Shown here: positions 1 to 6,358 of the stretch, in pieces
Layout: each line of letters opens with the position of its first letter
Position numbering within the stretch: the first letter of the stretch is position 1
From: CAVYHX01 sp963768415
GTDB lineage: Bacteria; Pseudomonadota; Gammaproteobacteria; UBA9214
Reading direction: 5' to 3'
NCBI GenBank assembly: GCA_963768415.1
Contig: CAVYHX010000034.1
Location: 1-11,708, forward strand
Length of the DNA stretch: 11,708 bases
Program-made: the position numbers and the translations under genes
Notes under the pieces: generated by a model
What the model was told of the DNA's origin: nothing
Database searches by the model: none
Seen by the model: only the letters and a program-made list of their open reading frames with translations

Positions 1-52
1 CACCGGCGGATTGACCATCGATACACTGCGCTCCCTGAAAGTTCTGTACTAG
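1..52 (+). CDS. C-terminal end of an unidentified protein (partial)
   Basis: Frame 2 is open from the left edge to a TAG at 50-52 and encodes the last 16 residues of a protein (ending ...LRSLKVLY). A strong rho-independent terminator starts about 20 bases after the stop, which supports this as the genuine 3' end of a plus-strand gene. The tail is too short to name a family, and the gene body lies outside the window. Confidence 0.6.
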   Translation, partial: TGGLTIDTLRSLKVLY

Positions 53-70
53 GACAGCAGCAAACCGGAA

Positions 71-101
71 AAGGCCGCGGTCATACCGCGGCCTTTTTTT
101 T
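71..101 (+). terminator. Rho-independent terminator
   Basis: A perfect 11-bp stem (AAGGCCGCGGT at 71-81 paired with ACCGCGGCCTT at 85-95) with a 3-nt CAT loop runs directly into eight T residues at 94-101. It sits just after the stop codon at 50-52. The A-run before the stem could let it act weakly on the minus strand too. Confidence 0.93.
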
Positions 102-306
102 GCCCTGCCTTATGTGTCAGGTAACAGGCATTGCCATCCTGACCCCGCGTCACATCACCCGGCGCACGGAACGCCTGCAGGACAGCCCGGCTAACCGGCC
201 AGCTGCGGGGGTTCACGGCAAGACAAACACGCCGGATGGTACTCTGCTCTGCGCGGCATCCGGGTCCAGCTCACTGCTGTCCCGTAACTGCTTGTGAATT
301 ACTCGT
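102..306. other. Intergenic stretch with no supported gene
   Basis: Between the terminator and the first repeat array I see no reading frame with a ribosome site, no hairpin of note and no recognisable protein. A 65-codon plus-strand frame (100-297) starts inside the terminator T-tract and reads as low-complexity sequence, so it is not called. Confidence 0.6.
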
Positions 307-671
307 GTTGTTGGCCGAATGAATTCGGCCCTACCCAGTTAGACCCGTAGGGTCGAATTCATTCGACCAGCTGTCATCCAGATCGACCTGTAGGGTCGAA
401 TTCATTCGACCAGCGGTGAATCATCGTCATTGAATCAAACCTGTAGGGTCGAATTCATTCGACCAGCAGCGATGTCCATCGCCATGGAATCAAACCTGTA
501 GGGTCGAATTCATTCGACCAGCAGTGTTTCATCGTCATCTGTCATCCAGATGCGGTTATTGGCCGAATGAATTCGGCCCTACAACGGTGAGCTACCCAGT
601 CGATTTGAGGAAGGTTATTGGCCGAATGAATTCGGCCCTACAACGGTGAGCTACCCAGTCGATTTGAGGAA
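307..671. repeat. Palindromic repeat array 1 (7 units, two orientations)
   Basis: Seven copies of an imperfect palindrome share the core GGYCGAATTCATTCGRCC. Four forward copies (347-371, 390-414, 443-467, 498-522) read GTAGGGTCGAATT...CGACCAGC, and their starts are 43, 53 and 55 bp apart. Three reverse copies (313-334, 561-582, 620-641) read GGCCGAATGAATTCGGCC then CTAC. All forward copies have the T/A version of the stem and all reverse copies have C/G, so pairing is kept. Spacers between forward copies resemble one another (for example ...GAATCAAACCT). A reverse copy stands at the left end and two stand at the right end. The array lies between the terminator at 101 and the 3' end of the minus-strand gene at 706. 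This is a REP/BIME-like intergenic element. No transposase is linked to it here. Confidence 0.92.
554..671. repeat. Perfect 59-bp tandem duplication at the array 1 right end
   Basis: Bases 554-612 and 613-671 are identical. Each begins GGTTATTGGCCGAATGAATT and ends GATTTGAGGAA, and each carries one reverse-orientation palindrome plus the flank found once at the right end of array 2. The absence of any difference implies a recent duplication or an assembly duplication. Confidence 0.93.
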
Positions 672-705
672 GTTTACAGGGCGGCAGCGCGGGCCCGGCC
701 AGAGG

Positions 706-1047
706 CTACTGCCCGGGCGGGTTTTCCCCGTTCGACTGCTTCCTGACTATGCTTGCCGGCGGCATAAAATGCCGGCGCATGCGCCGCCGCCCGAGATAAT
801 CCGCGATACTTCCATAGATAACCGCGACCAGCATTCCGCCCAGTAATGACAGGATGATGTAGTGGGCACTCCAGATATAGGTAAACGCCAACTCCGGATT
901 GCCCGCCTTCAGCAGGTTGAAGGCATTCTGGAAATTATCGATGAGGTTGTCACCCGCATGCGGCATGCGTTGCAAGGCACCCGGGGATTTGTCAATCCAG
1001 AACCAGGCGACCCACCCTGCAATGAAAACCATAAAGACACTGCGCAT
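706..1047 (-). CDS. Small two-helix inner-membrane protein, function unknown
   Basis: I do not recognise this 113-residue protein. The start is placed at the ATG at 1045-1047, because it opens directly into a hydrophobic helix (MRSVFMVFIAGWVAWFWIDK). The frame extends upstream to 1125, but that extension would run through a terminator hairpin at 1066-1092. A second hydrophobic segment at about residues 61-85 (AHYIILSLLGGMLVAVIYG) is followed by a basic cluster (GRRRMRRHF), so that side is probably cytoplasmic. A Gln/Asn/Leu-rich linker joins the helices, and the tail is polar. There is only a weak GGGA-type ribosome site upstream. It is last in a minus-strand run after mscL and the Ala-rich lipoprotein, but the terminator between suggests it has its own promoter or depends on read-through. 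Confidence 0.65.
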   Translation of the reverse strand: MRSVFMVFIAGWVAWFWIDKSPGALQRMPHAGDNLIDNFQNAFNLLKAGNPELAFTYIWSAHYIILSLLGGMLVAVIYGSIADYLGRRRMRRHFMPPASIVRKQSNGENPPGQ

Positions 1048-1065
1048 CGTCAGTATTCCCGGGAC

Positions 1066-1092
1066 AAAAAAAGGCCGGGCAACCGCCCGGCC
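1066..1092 (-). terminator. Rho-independent terminator after the lipoprotein gene
   Basis: Read on the minus strand, a perfect 8-bp GC-only stem (GGCCGGGC/GCCCGGCC, 1073-1080 with 1085-1092, 4-nt loop) is followed by seven T residues (1072-1066). It lies 33 bases after the minus-strand stop at 1126-1128, so it terminates the mscL-lipoprotein unit. Confidence 0.9.
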
Positions 1093-1125
1093 GCAAAATA
1101 TGTCATACCTCCCTGCTACTGCCAA

Positions 1126-1575
1126 CTACTGGGTCATGGCATCGCCGGCATCTTCCATGGCATCGCCGGCATCTTCCATCGCATCGCCCGCATCGTCCAT
1201 GGCGTCTTCTGCAGCATCTTGCGCAGCTTCCATGGCGTCACCGGCAGTGGCATCGATCTTCTCCCCGGCGGCATCATAGAGATCCGATGCAGCGTCCTTG
1301 GTCGCATCAACGGCGTCACCGGCCGCATCACCCACTCGCATCCATGGCACCGGCTGCCTTTTCCTTGGTGGCGTCATAGGCGCTCGCCGACAGCACCGGC
1401 CGCATCGTCGGCCATATCACCGACCGCATTGCCCGCATCCTTGGCGGCTTCGATGGTCGCATCCATGGTCTTTTCAAGCATGGATGGCGCTTCCCCGGTA
1501 GCAGACTTGTCCTTATCACCACACCCGGCCAGCACCAGACATCATACTTGCTGCCAGTATCATTACCTTATTCAT
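1126..1575 (-). pseudogene. Ala/Asp-rich repeat lipoprotein, LEA/apolipoprotein-like, broken by three frame shifts as read
   Basis: The ATG at 1573-1575 has a good AGGAG site (1583-1587, 7-nt spacing). The frame begins MNKVMILAASMM, then an extra T near 1539 breaks it. Removing that base gives LVLAGCGDKDKS, a classic lipobox with Cys as the lipidated residue. Two further one-base insertions, near 1387-1388 and at 1336, must be removed to keep one theme to the TAG at 1126-1128. The mature part (about 130 residues) is nearly all Ala, Asp, Gly, Met, Lys and Glu in repeats such as DAAGDAVDATKDAA and, at the end, GDAMEDA three times. This composition predicts amphipathic helix like LEA-type or YtxH-type proteins. 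All three shifts are +1 and the protein theme is kept on both sides of each, so sequence error is likely. It lies 45 bp after the corrected mscL stop, ends at the 1066-1092 terminator, and may share the mscL transcript. An envelope stress role is inference. Confidence 0.75.
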
Positions 1576-1597
1576 AACTCTACTCCTGATATATTGA

Positions 1598-2053
1598 CTA
1601 GCTGATGGAAAAATCGCCTGTTACGAAACCTGTGATGCGCAAAACTTGCAGCGTTTGGCGGCAATCGGGAATATCCGAGAGACACTCAGGGCAGGCCTTC
1701 GTATTCGGTGCCTTGGCAGGCTCTTCCGTCTTCATCTTGTTCATCGCCTTGATGACCATGAAGATCGCAAAGGCCACAATCAGGAAGTCCAGGACCGTAT
1801 TTACAAACATACCGTAATTGATAGTTGCTGCACCCGCTTCCTGTGCGGCAGCCAGCGTTGTGTAGGTCCCCTCACCCAGATTGATGAAGAGGTTACTGAA
1901 ATCAACACCGCCCATCAATTTACCGATCGGGGGCATCAGCACATCCTTCACAAACGAACTGACGATTTTACCGAATGCAGCACCGATCACGATACCAACG
2001 GCCATATCGACCACGTTGCCGCGCATGGCAAATTTTTTGAATTCTTCTAACAT
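1598..2053 (-). CDS. mscL: Large-conductance mechanosensitive channel MscL (3' frame shift as read)
   Basis: MscL forms a pentameric inner-membrane pore that opens at high membrane tension and releases solutes on hypo-osmotic shock. The N-terminus is textbook: MLEEFKKFAMRGNVVDMAVG, then TM1 with the pore-lining IVIGAAFGKIVSSFVKDVLMPP. A periplasmic loop carries GGVDFSNLF, TM2 is about residues 75-100 (GMFVNTVLDFLIVAFAIFMV), and a charged cytoplasmic segment leads to the Cys motif CPECLSDIP. After that the reading goes astray. Removing one base near 1666 restores IPIAAKRCKFCASQVS and a TAA at 1621-1623, giving 143 residues, the usual MscL length. As read, it runs to 1598 with an unrelated tail. 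The AGGAG at 2060-2064 (6-nt spacing) fixes the start. The C-terminal Cys pairs of the restored tail are found in many proteobacterial MscL proteins. The lipoprotein gene follows. Confidence 0.95.
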   Translation of the reverse strand: MLEEFKKFAMRGNVVDMAVGIVIGAAFGKIVSSFVKDVLMPPIGKLMGGVDFSNLFINLGEGTYTTLAAAQEAGAATINYGMFVNTVLDFLIVAFAIFMVIKAMNKMKTEEPAKAPNTKACPECLSDIPDCRQTLQVLRITGFVTGDFSIS

Positions 2054-2100
2054 CTAAATCTCCTAATTATCTGATAGATGAGGAAAACTACAGCGCGCCC

Positions 2101-2106
2101 ATTATA
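2101..2106 (-). promoter_or_regulatory. Possible -10 element for mscL
   Basis: On the minus strand a perfect TATAAT lies 48 bases before the mscL ATG in an AT-rich stretch. No good -35 is present at 16-18 bp (best match 3 of 6), so this is a tentative promoter. Confidence 0.35.
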
Positions 2107-2237
2107 TAGACTGTTATTCCCCGGTTTACATATATTCACAAAGTAAATTGTGCATATTTAACAACAGGTTATGTTATTTTTGCCGGACGGGAAACAGGCG
2201 CGCACGGCCTGTGCCGGTTTATCTGCAATGCACAAAT

Positions 2238-2246
2238 TGCTAGAAT
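2238..2246 (+). promoter_or_regulatory. Extended -10 promoter for the DUF4126 gene
   Basis: TGCTAGAAT is a TGn-extended -10 element with 5 of 6 matches to TATAAT. It lies about 48 bases before the ATG at 2294. The -35 region is poor, as is common for extended -10 promoters. Confidence 0.4.
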
Positions 2247-2293
2247 GCGCCGGGTAGTCAATGTGCTGTTTACAGACGAGGCATTCACCCGGC

Positions 2294-2942
2294 ATGGATA
2301 TTACCCAGACCATTGCGCTTACCCTGGGTGTTGCCTGGGCCAGCGGTATCAATCTCTATGCGGCGATCCTGGTGCTCGGTTACCTGGGTACCACCGGGGG
2401 TATCGATCTGCCGCCCGACCTGCAAATTCTTGGCGAACCCCTGGTCATGCTGGCCGCCGGCCTCATGTATTGCATCGAATTCTTTGCCGACAAGGTGCCG
2501 GGTGTGGATACCGGCTGGGATGGCCTGCATACATTTATCCGCATACCGGCCGGTGCAATCCTCGCCGCCGGCGCGATCGGCGAGGTGGGTGCCGGCGCAC
2601 AACTGGCCGCCGGACTGGTCGGTGGCGGTCTTGCCGCCGGCAGCCATGCCGCCAAGGCCGGCAGCCGCGTATTGATCAATACTTCACCGGAACCGTTTAC
2701 CAACTGGTTTGCCTCTGTCGGCGAGGATGTCGCCGTAGTCGCCGGACTCTGGGCCGCCCTTTATCACCCGGTACTGTTTATCGTATTGCTGACGGTATTC
2801 ATTGTGCTGCTGATCTGGCTACTGCCCAGACTCTGGCGCGGCATAAAGAAAGTCTTCGCCTTCATCGGGCGTCTGCCGGGTAATCGCGCCTCCGGAAAAC
2901 AGACAACGCGAGCCGACCACCACAGCGAAAAACGACTCATGA
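2294..2942 (+). CDS. DUF4126 family integral membrane protein
   Basis: This matches the DUF4126 family as I know it: GINLYAAILVLG near the start, LPPDLQILGEPLVMLAAGLMYCIEFFADKVPGVD, the strongly conserved WDGLHTFIRIPAGAILA, and GSHAAKAGSRVLINTSPEPFTNW. About four to five membrane spans are predicted, ending LFIVLLTVFIVLLIWLLPRLW near residue 190. Biochemical function is unknown to me. The ATG at 2294 begins at the conserved N-terminus, with GAGG 12 bases upstream. As read, the frame has no stop before the next gene and stays open to 3112, so it fuses in frame to the start of the TlpA-like gene. A +1 correction in the 3' part would end it at the TGA at 2940-2942, overlapping the next ATG as ATGA, a typical coupled junction. 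I infer that end. The alternative is a real DUF4126-thioredoxin fusion. Confidence 0.8.
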
Positions 2943-3613
2943 AGTTACCGAAAAGCCTGATCACTCTGGGTGCCATCAGCCTGCTGGGTGCGCTGGCCTA
3001 CCTCTGGCTGACTCCAGCCGCTGACAACATAACAGTCCGGATATCAGCCTGCTTGCAACCGATGGTGAAGAACTGCGCCTGGTGGATCTGCGTGGCACAC
3101 CCGTGCTGGTGACATTCTGGGCAACCACCTGCCAAAGTTGCGTCCGCGAAATGCCGCACCTGATCGCGCTGTACAAGGAACTGGCTCCGCAGGGTCTGCA
3201 GATCATCGCGATCAGCATGTACTACGACCCGCCCAACCGGGTGCTGGCGATGCAAAAGGCGCGCAATATTGCCGTATCCTGTTGTCATGGACATCCAGGG
3301 CGATGCCGCACGTGCCTTCGGTAATATTCGCGTGACGCCCACATCAATCCTGATCGCACCGGACGGCCGGATCGCATTCCGAAAGACAGGTACAATGGAC
3401 CTGGACAGACTGCGGCGGGACATTCTCGCCATGCTGGATAAAACCCGTATTCCGGCTGACCGCGAGCACGCGCGCGCGCTGCCATATAATTATCTGAAAC
3501 TATATGACTGGATAATAAGCGATGCTCTGGATAAAGGCCCTGCATATTGTCTTCATGGTGACCTGGTTCGCCGGTCTGTTCTACCTGCCGCGACTGTTTG
3601 TCTACCATGCTGA
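2939..3613 (+). pseudogene. TlpA/DsbE-like membrane-anchored thioredoxin, broken by two frame shifts as read
   Basis: The product is a periplasm-facing thiol:disulfide oxidoreductase of the TlpA/ResA/DsbE type, usually acting on cytochrome c apoproteins or other periplasmic thiols. The N-terminus MKLPKSLITLGAISLLGALA is a signal anchor. The frame breaks near 3021-3030. It resumes as SPDISLLATDGEELRLVDLR and then VLVTFWATTCQSCVREMP, whose CQSC is the redox-active site. A one-base insertion near 3271 separates ARNI from PYPVVMDIQGDAARAFGNIR. The cis-proline motif VTPTSIL is present, followed by APDGRIAFRKTG. From about 3440 the frame continues into the next gene to 3613, an unlikely 92-base overlap. 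The true stop is probably earlier, at 3439-3441 or 3495-3497 in other frames. The first break is the only one in the window that looks like a one-base loss or two-base gain. It is probably coupled to the DUF4126 gene and lies directly before hemJ. Confidence 0.8.
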
Positions 3614-3944
3614 CGCGCACGACGAGATCAGCCATCAGCGCTTCCTGGTGATGGAGCGCAAATTGTTCATCATCATGACCATCGGCGCGGTGCTCACCGC
3701 CCTGTTCGGCATCTGGATGCTGTACGCGTATGCCTGGGCGGCCTATCAGGCATCCGTGTGGCTGATCGCCAAGCTGATGCTGGTCGGATTACTGATCGTC
3801 TTTCATCTCTATTGCGGCAGAATCATGCGCGAATTTCGTGCCGGGACGGCGCGGCACAGCCATGTCTTCTACCGCTGGATAAACGAGATCCCCGCCCTGT
3901 TACTGATCGGCATTGTACTGCTGGCCGTGGTTAAACCCTTTTGA
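3522..3944 (+). CDS. hemJ: Protoporphyrinogen IX oxidase HemJ (UPF0093)
   Basis: HemJ converts protoporphyrinogen IX to protoporphyrin IX, the penultimate step of heme synthesis, in the inner membrane. The 140-residue length is standard. The N-terminus MLWIKALHIVFMVTWFAGLFYLPRLFVYH is highly characteristic, including the conserved His at residue 8 and the LPRLFVYH block. The conserved ...FLVMERKLF segment follows, then three further hydrophobic helices and the ending RWINEIPALLLIGIVLLAVV. The whole frame is intact. The start at 3522 is chosen because it matches the family's N-terminus. The ribosome site is weak (GGATAA, 3510-3515), so translation may depend on the upstream gene. Its place directly after a TlpA/DsbE-like gene links heme supply with thiol chemistry used in cytochrome assembly, although this pairing alone proves nothing. 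Confidence 0.95.
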   Translation: MLWIKALHIVFMVTWFAGLFYLPRLFVYHADAHDEISHQRFLVMERKLFIIMTIGAVLTALFGIWMLYAYAWAAYQASVWLIAKLMLVGLLIVFHLYCGRIMREFRAGTARHSHVFYRWINEIPALLLIGIVLLAVVKPF

Positions 3945-3972
3945 TCATCGGGAATATCTGTCGCCGTTAATC

Positions 3973-4003
3973 AGGACAGATCGAATCAATTTCGGAGTAC
4001 AAT
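3973..4003 (+). promoter_or_regulatory. Weak sigma70-like promoter before yggX
   Basis: TACAAT at 3998-4003 (5 of 6 to TATAAT) has AGGACA (4 of 6 to TTGACA) at 3973-3978 with a long 19-bp gap. It falls in the 96-bp gap between hemJ and yggX. Confidence 0.3.
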
Positions 4004-4040
4004 TCCCGCAAGTCAGTTCAATCGATCGGAGTATTGCCAA

Positions 4041-4327
4041 ATGGCCCATATAGTCAATTGCGTCGTTCTCAAACGTGAAGCGGAGGGACTGGATGCACCC
4101 CCGCACCCGGGCTCACTGGGCGTGCGTATCTACGAAAATGTTTCCCGAGGAAGGCTGGAAACAATGGCTGGAACGCGTGACCATGATTATCAACGAGAAC
4201 GGCCTGAATACATCGGATCCCGCCAGCGTGGAACTGATCGAGAAACACATGGTGGGTTTCCTGTTCGGTGAAGGTGATCTATGGTGCTGTCCCGGAAGGC
4301 TTCAAACCACCCGGCGCCAAGAAATAA
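4041..4327 (+). pseudogene. yggX: YggX-type Fe(II) trafficking protein, broken by two +1 frame shifts as read
   Basis: YggX is a small cytosolic protein of about 90 residues, tied to protection of Fe-S clusters and iron trafficking. The start MAHIVNCVVLKREAEGLD with PGSLGVRIYENVS matches the family, including the conserved Cys at residue 7. An extra base in the CCC run at 4144-4146 breaks the frame. It resumes EEGWKQWLERVTMIINENGL, then LIEKHMVGFLFGE. A second extra base near 4270-4273 precedes VIYGAVPEGFKPPGAKK and a TAA at 4325-4327. Corrected length is about 94 residues. GGAG at 4028-4031 supports the start. Such a compact, conserved gene with good sequence on both sides of each break is more likely misread than decayed. 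Confidence 0.9.
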
Positions 4328-4360
4328 CCCCGCCCTAACGACACGCCGGCCGCGGTGTGG

Positions 4361-5673
4361 TCACCGCAGCCCGTCACCCCTGATCGGAGCAATCCGGCCG
4401 CCGCGTCCGTCTTCCAGTGGCAGCAGCGGCGCAACCACAATCTTCAATTGCGCGTGAGCCGCACGCAGGGCGGCCTCGGCCTGCTCCGGCGTGGGCGCGC
4501 GCGCGAACATAAACCCGAGATAACTGCTGCCCTCCGGGAGTGGCACCAGTTCATAGCCATCGCGAATATTGATCAGGATATCCTCGATACAGGGAACGGC
4601 CCGGGCCGCGGTGATACCCTCGATGCGCCGCAGCACACCCGCTCGCCGGAATCGGGATCATCAGGACACCGGCGGCACCGGCAGCCGCCTGCACCTGCAG
4701 TGGCTCACCCCGTGCGTGCGCGATGACCAGTTCTTCCAGGTCATGCCCGGCGCCGAAACTCAGCAGGCGCGCGCATTCGCCACCAATGGTGCGCGCGGCG
4801 ACCTCCATGATGACACAGCCCTCGGCAGACACGCGGACTTCGGCGTGAATCGGGCCTTCTGACAGACCCAGGCCAGCACAGGCGGCTGTCACACACTCGA
4901 CAATACAGCGCTGTACCCCGGCGGCATGGCGCGAGGGGGTAATGTAATAGGTTTCCTCGAAATACGGACCTTCCAGCGGATCCGGCTTGTCGAAGATCGC
5001 CAGCACGTCCAGCTTGCCGCGGTGCAGCAGACCTTCCAGCGCGACTTCCGGACCGGGTACGAAGTCTTCCACCAGCAGATGGGTAGCGGAAAACGACTGC
5101 CTGCGCGACTCACCCGCCAGGATCGCGCGCACGCGCGCACAGGCCGCCGTGACCTCCTCCAGGGTATCAGCGCGAATCACACCCCGGCTGGCGGACAGCG
5201 ACTACCGGCTTCACCACACAGGGCAAGCCGATTCCCTCCAGTTGCGGGGCAAGCGGCCGGGCGAGATCGATCACGCGGAAGGCCGGCACATCGACATGTG
5301 CAGCGGCAAGCGCCTGGCGGGCAAGGTCCTTGCGCCGGGAAAATCGCGCAGCCTCCGGCGGGTTATGCGGCAGGCCAAGCTGGCGGGCGATGCGGCTCGC
5401 CAGCTCGACGGTGTTGTCATCGGTGGCCACAACCCCGGCCAGGGGGCGGTCGCGGCTCGTCGCCAGCAGCACCTCGAAAGCCGCGGGATCGTCCAGATCG
5501 ACATGGATTCCACGGGCAATCGCGCCCACCAGTGAGTATTTGCCTTCCGAGGCAACCAGCACATCGACACCCAGACGCCGGGCGGCGTCCAGGTAGGCGA
5601 TGGTGCGGTAACTGTTGGGGGGGGTGATTAACAGGAGACGGGGAGGCGTCTCCAGACGTCGCGGCTCAGGCAC
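4361..5673 (-). pseudogene. ATP-grasp carboxylate-amine ligase-like protein, broken by two +1 frame shifts as read
   Basis: ATP-grasp enzymes activate a carboxylate with ATP as an acyl-phosphate and join it to an amine or thiol. The substrate here is unknown. Corrected, the protein is about 436 residues. The N-terminal fold starts LLLITPPNSYRTIAYLDAAR. The ATP-grasp core has LPCVVKPV then SLSASRGVIRAD (joined by removing a base near 5202), LLVEDFVPGPEVALEG, DKPDPLEGPYFEETYYITPS, and the metal/phosphate region IHAEVRVSAEGCVIMEVAAR followed by TIGGE. A second extra base near 4637 separates IPASG from VLRRIEGITAARAV, and the frame then runs to the TGA at 4361-4363. The GTG at 5671-5673 overlaps the stop of the IscA-like gene and lies just past GGAGG; the frame is also open from an upstream GTG at 5718. 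It is convergent with yggX and probably co-transcribed with the IscA-like gene. Confidence 0.8.
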
Positions 5674-6064
5674 AACCTCCGCCAGACGAACCACAGGCAC
5701 CGCAGGTACCCGAACCACCGGTCATGGAGAAGGCGTTGTTGAAAACGAAGCTGGCCCCGGTCGGACGTTCCACATAATCGATCTCGACCCCGCGCAGGAA
5801 ATTCAATGCGACGGCATCGACATAGATATCGAAACCATTCTCGGAACGGATGCTGTCATATTCAGATTGCGCATCGGTGAAGGTCATGCCGTAACCCATA
5901 CCCCCGCAGCCACCGCCCGAGACAAAGACGCGGATCGCCTTCAGGCCATCATCCTCGACCTGGTCGAATAACTCGGCCATTTTGTCGCGTGCAGCGGCAG
6001 TCAGGGCCAGATCCGACTCCTGCAGTGCCATGGGGAATTCAGTTGCCAGTTGTGCTTGTGCCAT
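5666..6064 (-). CDS. IscA/ErpA-like A-type Fe-S cluster carrier with a variant C-terminal Cys motif
   Basis: A-type carriers bind iron or an Fe-S cluster and deliver it to apoproteins. This 132-residue protein has the family fold: RVFVSGGGCGGMGYGMTF with the first ligand Cys53, a middle block (GFDIYVDAVALNFLRGVEID), then the conserved FVFNNA. The C-terminus is unusual: GTCGACGSSGGGCA gives Cys121 and Cys124 as CxxC plus Cys131, where IscA and ErpA normally end in CGCG (CxC). The start at 6064 (MAQAQLATEF) is chosen for its GGAG site with 6-nt spacing; an upstream in-frame ATG at 6115 overlaps the likely promoter. The reading is intact. It shares its upstream region with the divergent porin operon and overlaps the ATP-grasp gene by 8 bases. 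I do not assign iscA or erpA because no isc or suf neighbours are visible. Confidence 0.88.
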   Translation of the reverse strand: MAQAQLATEFPMALQESDLALTAAARDKMAELFDQVEDDGLKAIRVFVSGGGCGGMGYGMTFTDAQSEYDSIRSENGFDIYVDAVALNFLRGVEIDYVERPTGASFVFNNAFSMTGGSGTCGACGSSGGGCA

Positions 6065-6113
6065 ATCGTGCTCCGTTTGCTGTGTCTGTATGCAGCAGTG
6101 CCTGCCTGAAAAC

Positions 6114-6142
6114 AATATAAACCCAGATCGTTACAGTGGCCA
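6114..6142 (-). promoter_or_regulatory. Sigma70-like promoter for the IscA-like gene
   Basis: On the minus strand TGGCCA (6142-6137, 4 of 6 to TTGACA) and TATATT (6119-6114, 5 of 6 to TATAAT) are separated by exactly 17 bp. They lie about 50 bases before the chosen start. Confidence 0.4.
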
Positions 6143-6273
6143 GCCTGCCCGCTTGGGATAGATCCAGGGCCATGCCTGCACTATTTCTAGATTAGCCTAT
6201 TTTTCTATATATTACAATAGCTTAATTTAATTATTTTAGACGCGGAAACCTTGCGCCTCGAGTCCGATCTTAA

Positions 6274-6311
6274 TTGTAATGATAATGATTTGCATTTAGA
6301 TTATTTATAAT
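6274..6311 (+). promoter_or_regulatory. Promoter region of the porin-FMN-PepSY operon
   Basis: A perfect TATAAT lies at 6306-6311. A second arrangement, TTGTAA (6274-6279) - 17 bp - TAGATT (6297-6302), lies directly over the Fur box. Either would place transcription start about 40-55 bases before the porin ATG. The region from 6180 to 6320 is markedly AT-rich compared with the genes around it. Confidence 0.5.
6278..6296 (+). promoter_or_regulatory. Fur box (iron-responsive operator)
   Basis: AATGATAATGATTTGCATT is a 9-1-9 dyad with 7 of 9 pairs. The inner 7-1-7 core TGATAATGATTTGCA (6280-6294) matches 12 of 14 arm positions of the TGATAATnATTATCA Fur consensus. It overlaps the promoter of the porin operon, so iron-loaded Fur would block transcription and low iron would turn it on. 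It is about 215 bp from the divergent IscA-like start and less likely to control that gene. Confidence 0.75.
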
Positions 6312-6358
6312 TAAAATCAGGCTCCTCTGCTTCCAGGATCCATCGGGGGATCATTACC

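Noticed and set aside
100..297. 65-codon plus-strand frame after the first terminator
   Set aside because: Starts in the terminator T-run with no ribosome site, and the product has no recognisable features.
307..671. Integron attC-site array
   Set aside because: No integrase gene, no gene cassettes between units, and no attC core sites (R''/L''/L'/R') visible. Units are short simple palindromes.
862..1605. 247-codon plus-strand frame over the lipoprotein region
   Set aside because: Antisense image of the Ala/Asp repeats (GIAGIFH repeats mirror GDAMEDA). It runs through a terminator and lacks a ribosome site.
1126..4327. Programmed +1 frameshifting as an organism-wide trait
   Set aside because: The break sites share no common slippery motif, occur up to three times in one gene, and hit housekeeping genes. 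An insertion-biased sequence error is simpler.
4341..4367. Terminator between yggX and the ATP-grasp gene
   Set aside because: GCGGTG/CACCGC (4352-4357 with 4362-4367) and a mismatched GC-rich dyad exist, but there is no T-run on either strand and the hairpin overlaps the ATP-grasp stop codon.
4926..5627. 233-codon plus-strand frame
   Set aside because: Antisense to the conserved ATP-grasp gene, with low-complexity Arg/Pro/Gly-rich product.
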